From CALRGE01 sp964365765 (GTDB taxonomy: Bacteria > Patescibacteriota > Gracilibacteria > UBA1369 > 2-02-FULL-48-14): DNA of 6,662 nucleotides. Under the pieces are notes generated by a model, which was not told the DNA's origin, did no database searches, and worked only from the letters and a program-made list of their open reading frames with translations. Position 1 is the first letter of the stretch. The number at the start of each line of letters is the position of its first letter. The position numbers and the translations under genes were made by a program. The stretch covers positions 1-6,662 of the forward strand of contig CAYIRB010000057.1 of assembly GCA_964365765.1 (NCBI GenBank). Reading direction: 5' to 3'. Shown here piece by piece: positions 1 through 5,707 of the stretch.

Positions 1-583
1 CATTGTTAATCGTAATTTCATCACCCGTCACGATTTGCATTCTGTAGTCCCCGCTATAAAAGCTCGGAGGATTTTTTTCGGCGTTCCAAGTGTAAACAAC
101 ACCTTTTTTCTCCAATTGCATTTGCTTGTTTTCGACGGGATCTTTCATGATGTCTTGAATCTGCACGAATCTCTCGGCGTTTTTATTTCCCTTGAAGTCG
201 ATCTTCATTGTTTGCCCATCCAAAGTGACAAACTGGTTCAAGTCCAAGCCTTTATTCGCTTCCATGAATTTCTCCCTCGTCATTTTCGGCGCTTCTTTTC
301 CCACTTCCATCTTTGCCACGGGCGATTCAACCACTTCGCGGGATTTGTTTAAAGCCGCATCCAAATCATTAAGAGCCTGCCCCATTTCCGGTACACTGCT
401 CTTCTCATTAAGGTCTTGAACGCGTTTGTATAGATCGGGATTCTTCTCTTTCAGATTTGCTTTGAAATCTTCCGGATAATTTTTCCCCTTCAGGTCATTC
501 AACTTCGTCATATTCGCCTCAAAGTGCGAAGTCTCCAGTTTGTCCGCCGTTTCATTTTGTGCTTGAAAATTTTCCGCGCCCAT
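1..583 (-). CDS. Unrecognised protein, paralogue of the 748-aa neighbour (3' end beyond window)
   Basis: The ATG at 583-581 opens a frame that runs off the window edge after 194 codons, so the C-terminus is missing. I do not recognise a family. It has no signal peptide and no membrane segment, so it is probably cytoplasmic. Residues about 20-80 are charged and helical, with the motif YPEDF..L.....P.LYK followed by ALNDLD. This matches residues about 24-85 of the upstream 748-aa protein (YDPKF..L.....P.LYK, then ALKNLDE). Residues 157-194 contain SFYSGDYRMQIVTGDEIT, which matches SYYDGDQRLVIHNGDKIS at residues 427-444 of the same neighbour. The two modules occur in the same order, but the repeat block found between them in the neighbour is absent here. 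The start lies 2 nt after the neighbour's TAA and has no Shine-Dalgarno sequence, so translation is probably coupled. It is the third gene of the operon. That it is a real gene is well supported; its function is unknown. Confidence 0.8.
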   Translation of the reverse strand, partial: MGAENFQAQNETADKLETSHFEANMTKLNDLKGKNYPEDFKANLKEKNPDLYKRVQDLNEKSSVPEMGQALNDLDAALNKSREVVESPVAKMEVGKEAPKMTREKFMEANKGLDLNQFVTLDGQTMKIDFKGNKNAERFVQIQDIMKDPVENKQMQLEKKGVVYTWNAEKNPPSFYSGDYRMQIVTGDEITINN

Positions 584-585
584 AT

Positions 586-2832
586 TTATTTTTTTATACG
601 TGAACTAAGATCCGTAGCAACCATCACCATAGCATTCAAGATAGTGTCAAATTTCATACCTTTATATGAAATTGCCACATGGTTCTTTTTGTCGTAAGCC
701 TCGACTTTTCCAAGCATCGGAGTGACAACTTTAATTTCTCCACTTGTTTTAACCTTACCGTTGCTAAGGATAACTTCAATAACCTTGTTATTTTCATGTA
801 AACCCTTACTTTTGACATTCAAGTCGATTTTCAGTCCACGTAATCCCAACAGTTGAAATAATTCATTCTCTAGTTCCATACCCTGAAGCGCTTCATTATA
901 ACTCTTATCCCATGCCGCACTCATCTTTTCGGCACGTTTGGAATCTTCCTTCTGATCCGTAGTACCGACACTCTTTTTGTAACGATTCAAACTATCTCTG
1001 TCGGCGACGCTTAAGTCACCGTTAATCAAAGCCTTGTCAATTTGCGAAATCAAATCGTCTCTGGATTCCTTTCCAACACCTTCTTTGAAGCCGGCCTTTT
1101 CATAGGCCTGCATTCGCTTGAGTAAATCAATATTTGCTTTCGAACTTACCCGGCCATCTTTCTCGCTCGCCGCAGCAGTCTCCGCCTTGATCGTGTGGAA
1201 TGACGAATGATCCTGATCGAAAACAAGCTTCTTCCCTTCGCTGTCCACGAAGGNNNNNNNNNNGGCTTTTTTCTCCGCGTCGAAGCTGTAGTACTTCTTA
1301 TCTTCGGCGAATCCCGATTCGATTTTTGTCACATCCTTCATACCGTCGAAAGCCCTCAGTTTTCCGGAATCGAATTCCCATTTTTCCTTACCTTTCGTGT
1401 TATTGATTCTGTACGAACCATCGTCAGATTCCCTTAATTTGAATTCGGCTGTCGTGTCTGCCTTTTCTTTTTCTTCCTTACTTCTTTCGTCCTTGGCAAC
1501 ACTGATTTTATCTCCATTATGAATAACAAGTCTTTGGTCTCCGTCGTAATATGAACCGCGCTCGTCGTAGTAGAAGGTCTTGCCATCGAATCTGTCCGAC
1601 TTCAATGCCGGCGTTTTTGCGTGGTCGACAAGTTGTTCGACGCGCACGCTTCTGTCATGCGCGGCATCAAGCTTAACGGTGAAGTCTTTGTCATGAACCT
1701 CAAGGTCGTTCGCGTCTTCGCTTTCAACATGATCTTGACTACTCGCCGCAGCTGCGGGTGCCGGCTTTTCGTCCGTTGGCCCATCGTTTTTCGATTTACC
1801 CTTTACCTCACCCCCACCAAGCACCGCTTTCCCATCTTTGTAGTTGTGAACAGTGCCGTCCGGTGATGTTACGTGCCCCTCAATAAGATTCCCCGTATCT
1901 TTATCAAACGTGCCCTCAACAATCCTGCCATCCGGAAATGTTTTCTTCCCATCGACAAGATTCTCCGTGTCTTTATCAATAATACCTTCGAGAACAGTAC
2001 CGTCTGGTCCAGGTCGCGTTTCTTTCAGTATCGGAATCGGAATCGCGTTTTTCACGTATTCGCGGGATTTTCTACCCTGTTCTTTTTTTTCAGTCCCACC
2101 GGGCGCCGTCTTCGCTCCCGTCTGTTTCGGACCCTTATTATACATCTCAAAATAGGCTTTTACATTGTTCACATAAGTTTGCGCGGTTGCCTGATTGCTA
2201 TATTCCAATTTGGACATGGCAAGAGCGTTCTGGATGAATTCCGGACGTTGCTCGTTCAAGTAAAGATAAAATTCCTTAGGGTAAGCAAAAACCGTTTTTT
2301 GTCCCTCCAAACTGGCGCCGAAATTTTCCAATCTTTGCGCGAATTTACCCAGCATTTGATCGCGCGGCAGATTATATTCATCAACGTATTTTTTCATTGT
2401 TTCGTCTTGTAAACCGGTTTGATTGCCTTGTAAGGCAAGAACTTGCTGTACGAATTCAGGATGGTTTTTCAGTAACCACGGATAAAACGAGGCATTGCTC
2501 GGCACAGCGAGGTTTCTGTCGGCGACATATTTTATAAACCGCTCCATGCTTTCCTTGGATTCCGGATTTTCCGTAACATGCGTTTCGTCCATAAATTCAT
2601 CAAGATTCTTCAAAGCCTTCGTTAGTGTCCTGTAATCCTGGTTTTCCGGCTCTTTCATCATTTCCGAAAGGCTCTTGTACAGTTTGGGTTTTTCTTTCTC
2701 CAGCTTCTTAAGAAATTTCGGGTCGTACTCCTTTTTAGTAAAGCTGTCCAAAGACTCTTTGAACTTAGCTTTATCCTCAGGCTCCTTGTCCGGCTCCGAG
2801 CTGACAAACTGACGTAATAGTTCTCCGGCCAT
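586..2832 (-). CDS. Unrecognised 748-aa modular protein with PDG repeats
   Basis: I do not recognise a family. No signal peptide or transmembrane helix is visible. Residues 1-230 are charged and helical, with three spaced copies of a motif resembling [Y/F]P..(F)..L....PEF (about 36-58, 116-135 and 183-208). Residues 231-275 are a Gly/Lys-rich linker. Residues 276-335 hold repeats of exactly 24 residues beginning PDG (276, 300, 324), loosely MORN-like with EG and DG turns. Residues 340-376 form a low-complexity Ala/Pro/acidic linker. Residues about 380-550 are probably beta-rich, with recurring aromatic-Asp and Gly-Asp turns (YYDERG, FDSGK, FDAEKK, VFDQ). Residues 560-660 are helical. Residues 660-748 look like beta strands followed by a helix. 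Ten Ns replace codons 524-527; the frame is the same on both sides if the gap is truly 10 nt. The start lies 1 nt after the upstream TAA with no Shine-Dalgarno sequence. The shared modules make the downstream protein a paralogue. A structural or regulatory role is possible but cannot be shown. Confidence 0.85.
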   Translation of the reverse strand: MAGELLRQFVSSEPDKEPEDKAKFKESLDSFTKKEYDPKFLKKLEKEKPKLYKSLSEMMKEPENQDYRTLTKALKNLDEFMDETHVTENPESKESMERFIKYVADRNLAVPSNASFYPWLLKNHPEFVQQVLALQGNQTGLQDETMKKYVDEYNLPRDQMLGKFAQRLENFGASLEGQKTVFAYPKEFYLYLNEQRPEFIQNALAMSKLEYSNQATAQTYVNNVKAYFEMYNKGPKQTGAKTAPGGTEKKEQGRKSREYVKNAIPIPILKETRPGPDGTVLEGIIDKDTENLVDGKKTFPDGRIVEGTFDKDTGNLIEGHVTSPDGTVHNYKDGKAVLGGGEVKGKSKNDGPTDEKPAPAAAASSQDHVESEDANDLEVHDKDFTVKLDAAHDRSVRVEQLVDHAKTPALKSDRFDGKTFYYDERGSYYDGDQRLVIHNGDKISVAKDERSKEEKEKADTTAEFKLRESDDGSYRINNTKGKEKWEFDSGKLRAFDGMKDVTKIESGFAEDKKYYSFDAEKKAXXXXFVDSEGKKLVFDQDHSSFHTIKAETAAASEKDGRVSSKANIDLLKRMQAYEKAGFKEGVGKESRDDLISQIDKALINGDLSVADRDSLNRYKKSVGTTDQKEDSKRAEKMSAAWDKSYNEALQGMELENELFQLLGLRGLKIDLNVKSKGLHENNKVIEVILSNGKVKTSGEIKVVTPMLGKVEAYDKKNHVAISYKGMKFDTILNAMVMVATDLSSRIKK
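1254..1263. other. Assembly gap of ten Ns inside the 748-aa gene
   Basis: Ten undetermined bases lie within the coding region and affect codons 524-527. Reading continues in one frame on both sides when the gap is counted as exactly 10 nt. The true length could differ if the Ns are a fixed-length scaffolding placeholder. The flanks are beta-rich repeat-like coding sequence, which could have caused an assembly break. Confidence 0.98.
1828..2007 (-). repeat. Tandem 72-nt coding repeats (24-residue PDG repeats)
   Basis: Within the 748-aa protein, PDG recurs at residues 276, 300 and 324, an exact period of 24 residues or 72 nt. Units one and two align along their whole length (PDG..(L/V)EG...DKDT.NL..G); the third is partial. 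The similarity is also visible in the DNA: on the plus strand both full units contain a form of AAGATTC.CCGT.TCTTTATCAA, which suggests a fairly recent duplication. The pattern of Gly-Asp turns and alternating hydrophobics resembles MORN-type or related beta-hairpin repeats. It does not match the MORN consensus well enough to name it. Confidence 0.8.
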
Positions 2833-2833
2833 A

Positions 2834-3145
2834 TTAAATATTATTAAGTAAATTGTCGGCCGTTTGACCGTCTTCCGTTTGCGACTTATCCTCCGCCGCG
2901 TGCAACTCTTTCATGGTTTTGTCTTTCTTGAAGACTTTGTATTCGGATTCGACTTCCTCACGCACTTTAAGTTCCTCAGTGGTCTTTGCCTCCGCTTCTT
3001 GAACTTTGCCGATCAAATTCTTCATATTCTCCAAATCCTCGGTCCCCATTTTGGGAGCCAAAGCCAAGATTTTGGCCAACTGCTCGGGTTTTAAGGCCGT
3101 CGTGGTCTTCGCCAGATTGATTACTTCATCCGTGCTTATCGCCAT
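2834..3145 (-). CDS. Unrecognised 103-aa charged helical protein, first gene of operon
   Basis: This is a short acidic/basic protein rich in Glu, Lys and Ala, with no signal peptide, membrane segment or cysteine. Residues 18-33 are an amphipathic helix, and residues about 35-85 have the heptad-like spacing and charge of a coiled coil. The tail (86-103) is polar and likely disordered. No family is recognised. The ATG at 3145 is supported by a TTGAGA-17-TATAAT promoter just upstream, which leaves a leader of only about 14 nt with no Shine-Dalgarno sequence. The stop codon lies 1 nt before the ATG of the 748-aa gene (TAA-T-ATG), so the two are very probably co-transcribed and translationally coupled. 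A small helical partner or chaperone for the large protein is a reasonable guess from position only. Confidence 0.75.
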   Translation of the reverse strand: MAISTDEVINLAKTTTALKPEQLAKILALAPKMGTEDLENMKNLIGKVQEAEAKTTEELKVREEVESEYKVFKKDKTMKELHAAEDKSQTEDGQTADNLLNNI

Positions 3146-3165
3146 AAAGATATTTAAATCTCATT

Positions 3166-3194
3166 ATTATATCATTTTTCTGCTAGAATCTCAA
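3166..3194 (-). promoter_or_regulatory. Sigma70-type promoter of the three-gene minus-strand operon
   Basis: On the minus strand, TTGAGA (3194-3189) and TATAAT (3171-3166) are separated by exactly 17 bp: five of six and six of six consensus matches. Transcription should start near 3159, about 14 nt before the ATG at 3145. The -35 element shares base 3189 with the -10 of the divergent PRC-barrel gene. Confidence 0.75.
3181..3189 (+). promoter_or_regulatory. Extended -10 promoter of the PRC-barrel gene
   Basis: TGCTAGAAT fits the extended -10 pattern TGnTAnAAT. No convincing -35 lies 16-18 bp upstream, as expected for extended -10 promoters. The predicted start of transcription is about 3196-3197, at the ATG itself, which implies a leaderless mRNA. 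Confidence 0.55.
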
Positions 3195-3196
3195 GT

Positions 3197-3703
3197 ATGA
3201 AGAAACTGTGGTCGCAAGTGGCGGGCTTACCGGTCCAACTTTCGGAAGAAGAAAGGAATTTGGGCGGCTTGAACGGCGTGTTCGTCAATCCCGAAACAGG
3301 TCAAATAATCGCTTTTGTGGTCGGATTCTCGAATGTGCTCGCGCCTGTCGATATTGCAAAATGGGATTTCGAGTCGATCACAATCCACGACTCAGATGCC
3401 CTCGTTTCTACCTTCGACATTACTCGAATAGAGGAATTCGGGGTCAAACGATGCTATTTTCTGGGCAAAAAAGTCATTTCCGCGTCGGGAGCGAACTTCG
3501 GCAAAATCCGCGACTTTTTGTTCGAATCGACGGTCAATTCCATCCTGCAGTTCACGGTTTCAAAAGGCTTTTTTGGCATTCATTGGAGCGAGCGTGTTTT
3601 CTCCTACAAAGACATCAACGAAATCACCACGAAAGCCGTCATACTGAACGTCGAACCGGAAGATAAGGAAAAGGCCAAATTGGAAGCCGTACCCGCTCTT
3701 TAG
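3197..3703 (+). CDS. PRC-barrel domain protein with two repeats
   Basis: This 168-aa protein has two copies of the PRC-barrel fold pattern. The first spans residues about 8-64 (NGVFVNPETGQIIAFVVG, then a Val-Asp-Ile element and strand). The second spans about 88-152 (GKKVISASGANFGKIRDFLF, then SERVFSYKDI). The hallmark is a Gly followed by a short turn and a hydrophobic strand reporting 'state', then a DI element. PRC-barrels occur in the H subunit of photosynthetic reaction centres and in the RNA-processing factor RimM, and small stand-alone forms are common in bacteria, including CPR genomes. They usually act as binding adaptors. No catalytic residues are evident. The C-terminal 16 residues are charged and probably disordered. 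There is no signal peptide. No Shine-Dalgarno sequence precedes the ATG; an extended -10 ends 7 nt upstream. Its TAG stop overlaps the stop of the convergent pilin gene. Family assignment is fairly confident; the cellular role is unknown. Confidence 0.85.
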   Translation: MKKLWSQVAGLPVQLSEEERNLGGLNGVFVNPETGQIIAFVVGFSNVLAPVDIAKWDFESITIHDSDALVSTFDITRIEEFGVKRCYFLGKKVISASGANFGKIRDFLFESTVNSILQFTVSKGFFGIHWSERVFSYKDINEITTKAVILNVEPEDKEKAKLEAVPAL

Positions 3704-4128
3704 ATACTTGTCGCCGTACTCGTTGTTGTCGTTGAAGAGCTGGATGAAGCCGCTCCAAGGACGGTATTGACGATGGCAACCGATAACAGAATCAAAATAA
3801 TACCGACAATCGCGTAAAGCAGAATCTTTTTCGCTTTCTCGACGTTGGTGTCGTTTCCGGCTGAAGTCACATATAGAATACCTCCGTAAATGATCATAAT
3901 GATCGCAAGGAAGCCGAGGAATCCGAGGAAGTAGTCAAGAACTATTTGTGCCAGAGCCCTGAAGTCCGTTTGTCCGTCCGTCGCCGCGCTTATCGCGGAT
4001 GGGGCGTCGGATGGGCTGATCAATGTGCTTGCCGCGAAGCTTGTCTGAGCGGCCGCGAGCGCCAAAAGTAAAAGTGCCGCGAAAAGTACGGTCTGTCGCA
4101 ACACGGGTGATTTTAAGATAGCTTTCAT
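3700..4128 (-). CDS. VirB2/TrbC-like pilin family protein
   Basis: This small 142-aa protein has a typical Sec signal peptide: a basic start (K2, K6, R11), a hydrophobic core about 13-27, and cleavage plausibly after SFA at about 32. Two long hydrophobic helices follow (about 60-88 and 102-126), separated by a polar loop with basic residues (NDTNVEKAKK). This is the arrangement of VirB2/TrbC major pilins of type IV secretion systems. The C-terminus is a Ser/Thr run (127-142) that may be surface-exposed. Such stand-alone pilin-like genes are frequent in Patescibacteria, where their job is unsettled. No VirB4, VirB6 or other secretion gene is in this window. It has its own promoter downstream of murB and no Shine-Dalgarno sequence. 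Its TAA (3702-3700) overlaps the TAG of the convergent PRC-barrel gene. The fold assignment is good; filament formation is inferred. Confidence 0.8.
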   Translation of the reverse strand: MKAILKSPVLRQTVLFAALLLLALAAAQTSFAASTLISPSDAPSAISAATDGQTDFRALAQIVLDYFLGFLGFLAIIMIIYGGILYVTSAGNDTNVEKAKKILLYAIVGIILILLSVAIVNTVLGAASSSSSTTTTSTATSI

Positions 4129-4165
4129 GGCGTTGTGGTTATTTTTTATTGATAAACTGCCGCCT

Positions 4166-4195
4166 ATTATACATACCGATATTTAAATAAGGCAA
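4166..4195 (-). promoter_or_regulatory. Probable promoter of the pilin-like gene
   Basis: TATAAT (4171-4166, minus strand) is a full consensus -10. A weak -35, TTGCCT (4195-4190), lies 18 bp upstream. The expected start of transcription is near 4159, giving a leader of about 31 nt. This lies in the 105-nt gap after murB, so the pilin gene can be expressed independently. Confidence 0.55.
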
Positions 4196-4211
4196 CAGAG
4201 TGGCTTTGACG

Positions 4212-4252
4212 AAAAAATAAAGCATGCCCTGGTTCACCCCCGGGGGTGAACC
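4212..4252 (-). terminator. Possible terminator hairpin at the end of murB
   Basis: Bases 4231-4252 form a perfect 22-bp palindrome (arm GGTTCACCCCC) that includes the MurB stop codon TGA (4236-4234). In RNA it folds into a very GC-rich stem with a tiny CCGG-centred loop. A T-rich run (TTTATTTTTT, 4221-4212) follows, but only after a 9-nt spacer, so this is not a textbook intrinsic terminator. It could instead be an RNA-stability hairpin or a protein-binding site. Confidence 0.45.
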
Positions 4253-5112
4253 GTAACATACACAACCTCCCGCTCCAATTCGACTCCAAACTTCTTTTTC
4301 ACCTCCTTAGCCACCATGGCGGCCAAGCCCAAAACATCCGCGCTCGTCGCGCCGCCTCTGTTCAAAATGAAGTTCGCGTGAACCTCTGAAACTTGCGCTC
4401 GACCGACCATTTTGCCCTTCAGTCCGCATTGCTCGATCAGCAGACCCGCGGGTTTCTCCGCGGACGGATTTTTGAAAAACGACCCCGTGCTTGAACCTGC
4501 CGGCTGTTTTTTTACTCGAGAAACTGCGACTTCTTTCATTTTTGCATCTATCACGGCACGGTCACCTTTTTGCAGTTTGAAAACCGCACTTAACACGGCG
4601 CAGCCGCCGTCCCGTTTCAATTTTGAATTTCTATATTCGTACTCGAAAAAATCTACCCCGACCGTCCGTACTTCGCCGTCAAAAATTTCCGCCGATTCCA
4701 GCATGTCTCGCGTTTCAACCCCAAAACAACCCGCGTTCCCGAAAACCGCCCCGCCGACTGTACCCGGAAGTCCGTTCCAAGCCTCCAAACCGCTCAAGCC
4801 GGCCTCTTTTGCCGCGTTCACCAAATTCGCGATTTTACAGCCCGCTCCCGCCCTGATTTTTTCGCCATCCAGGCTTAAGTCGCTCATCGCGACTCGAATG
4901 ACCAAGCCTCTGAAACCCGCGTCGTCAAAAAGTAAATTGCTCCCGCCGCCAAACACAAAAAACGGCAGTTTATTGCTATTCGCCCACTCCAAAGCCGCCA
5001 CCAAATCCTGCGGATTTGCAGCTTCCAAAAAATAATCCGCCGCCCCGCCGATTTGATAAGTGCAGAACGGCGCCAAAATTTTTCCCCTCTCGAATTTCTC
5101 CGAAATGTCCAT
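4234..5112 (-). CDS. murB: UDP-N-acetylenolpyruvoylglucosamine reductase (MurB)
   Basis: MurB is a cytoplasmic FAD enzyme that uses NADPH to reduce UDP-GlcNAc-enolpyruvate to UDP-MurNAc, the second committed step of peptidoglycan synthesis. The 292-aa length fits the compact type II enzymes. The N-terminal FAD-binding region shows YQIGGAADYF (19-28), FGGGSNLLFDDAGFRGLVIR (54-73) and the flavin-contacting stretch GLPGTVGGAVFGNAG (114-128). The substrate domain shows YRNS (160-163, with the conserved Arg161), GSFFKNP (210-216, with the catalytic Ser211 that protonates the substrate) and, near the end, LEREV (279-283) supplying the conserved Glu. All key residues appear intact. The start at 5112 gives a normal N-terminus; no Shine-Dalgarno sequence is visible. 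It lies 23 nt after the protease gene but has a possible promoter of its own. Its last codons lie in a perfect palindrome. Its G+C (about 54% in the lines counted) differs sharply from the upstream pair. Confidence 0.96.
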   Translation of the reverse strand: MDISEKFERGKILAPFCTYQIGGAADYFLEAANPQDLVAALEWANSNKLPFFVFGGGSNLLFDDAGFRGLVIRVAMSDLSLDGEKIRAGAGCKIANLVNAAKEAGLSGLEAWNGLPGTVGGAVFGNAGCFGVETRDMLESAEIFDGEVRTVGVDFFEYEYRNSKLKRDGGCAVLSAVFKLQKGDRAVIDAKMKEVAVSRVKKQPAGSSTGSFFKNPSAEKPAGLLIEQCGLKGKMVGRAQVSEVHANFILNRGGATSADVLGLAAMVAKEVKKKFGVELEREVVYVTVHPRG

Positions 5113-5126
5113 ATCTTGATGTTTAA

Positions 5127-5155
5127 ATTACAGGTCTAAATAGTCTCGAATTCAA
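5127..5155 (-). promoter_or_regulatory. Possible murB promoter overlapping the end of the protease gene
   Basis: On the minus strand, TTGAAT (5155-5150) and TGTAAT (5132-5127) are separated by 17 bp. The match is moderate (four and five of six). The start of transcription would fall near 5120, only about 8 nt before the MurB ATG, consistent with the short leaders predicted for other genes here. Confidence 0.4.
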
Positions 5156-5516
5156 CAATTTTTTCTTTCTCAAGTATTGTAATTCTAAATTTTTCAAAAA
5201 CTTCAGATCTTCCAAGAAGTGGCATTGAAGATTTGCTGTTATCTACAAAACATATTACAGCTTTAAACTTATACCCCTCTATCTCAACATTTAATTTAAA
5301 ACTTTTTGCATTGAAAGAGGTACCATCTGCATTGCATAACTTGATGCTTGAACCGGCCTTCCAGTTTAAGCCCAATCTCATTGCATCGGATTTATTAAAT
5401 ATAGAAAAATCCGCGCCTGTATCCAATAACGGCAAAAAACGCGCTCTTTTTTGTACTCCTTCTATTACTATGGGGATATGAGGGCGATCTTCAAAATATG
5501 GGAATCTACAATGCAT
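5136..5516 (-). CDS. Retropepsin-like aspartic protease (clan AA)
   Basis: This 126-aa protein has the layout of a single-lobe retropepsin. A hydrophobic strand leads into LLDTGADFSIF (30-40), where Asp32-Thr33-Gly34 is the catalytic triad motif. A middle beta-rich section follows (GSSIKLCNADGT, about 55-66), and then the conserved hydrophobic-Gly-Arg element PLLGRSEVFEKF (99-110) before a closing strand (RITILEKEKIVEF). Proteins with one lobe work as homodimers that share one active site. There is no signal peptide, so it should act in the cytoplasm; the substrate is unknown. It starts 11 nt inside the end of the DUF5678-like gene, and a GGAAGGAAG Shine-Dalgarno-like stretch ends 4 nt before the ATG, the only clear one in the window. 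The pair has much lower G+C than its surroundings, pointing to transfer. Fold and catalytic motif are well supported; proteolytic activity is inferred. Confidence 0.88.
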   Translation of the reverse strand: MHCRFPYFEDRPHIPIVIEGVQKRARFLPLLDTGADFSIFNKSDAMRLGLNWKAGSSIKLCNADGTSFNAKSFKLNVEIEGYKFKAVICFVDNSKSSMPLLGRSEVFEKFRITILEKEKIVEFETI

Positions 5517-5700
5517 AATTCTTCCTTCCCATAATGTACGTTGTCATGATGCTATCAGTCTCAAAACCTTTATTTGCCGCTTTTTTTTCCGCATCCATCG
5601 AGTTGCTTCCATAAGCCACAATTTTTCCATTAACAATTGCTACGGTTTTACCCATATGTTTTTTTTGAGTTGCTTTGGAAATTTGAGGTATCTTTGTCAT
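5506..5700 (-). CDS. Small DUF5678-like protein paired with the protease
   Basis: This 64-aa basic protein has the core GKTVAIVNGKIVAYG (17-31), followed by a helix (MDAEKKAANKGF) and a short strand (SIMTTYI). That pattern, 'G-K-x-V-A-x-x-x-G-K-x-V-A-x-G' then a helix, resembles the DUF5678 family of small proteins of unknown function. The ATG at 5700 is preferred; a GTG directly before it (5703) would add one residue. A TTGACC-16-TAGAAT promoter ends just upstream, so the mRNA is probably leaderless. The gene overlaps the protease start by 11 nt, so the two are co-expressed at linked levels. The protein could be a substrate, inhibitor or adaptor of the protease, as inferred from pairing only. 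No cysteine, membrane segment or nucleic-acid motif is visible. Confidence 0.75.
   Translation of the reverse strand: MTKIPQISKATQKKHMGKTVAIVNGKIVAYGSNSMDAEKKAANKGFETDSIMTTYIMGRKNYAL
5521..5529 (-). promoter_or_regulatory. Shine-Dalgarno-like site before the protease gene
   Basis: GGAAGGAAG on the minus strand lies 4 nt before the ATG at 5516 (the AGGA core is 6 nt away), inside the end of the DUF5678-like gene. It supports the chosen protease start. No comparable site precedes the other genes. Confidence 0.55.
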
Positions 5701-5707
5701 CACTTAC

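Noticed and set aside
35..419. Plus-strand frames of 75-105 codons at the left edge
   Set aside because: They are antisense to the edge protein, whose reading frame is supported by similarity to its neighbour.
1873..2412. 179-codon plus-strand open frame opposite the 748-aa gene
   Set aside because: It is antisense to a convincingly coding frame with repeats; its translation is rich in Phe, Arg and Ile with no family resemblance, and it has no promoter or ribosome site.
4412..5035. 207-codon plus-strand open frame opposite murB
   Set aside because: MurB on the other strand has all its conserved motifs; the antisense translation is a Pro/Ser/Lys-rich shadow typical of GC-rich coding DNA.
5136..5700. 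Retroelement origin for the retropepsin
   Set aside because: No reverse transcriptase, integrase or gag-like gene is adjacent; small stand-alone clan AA proteases are known in bacteria.
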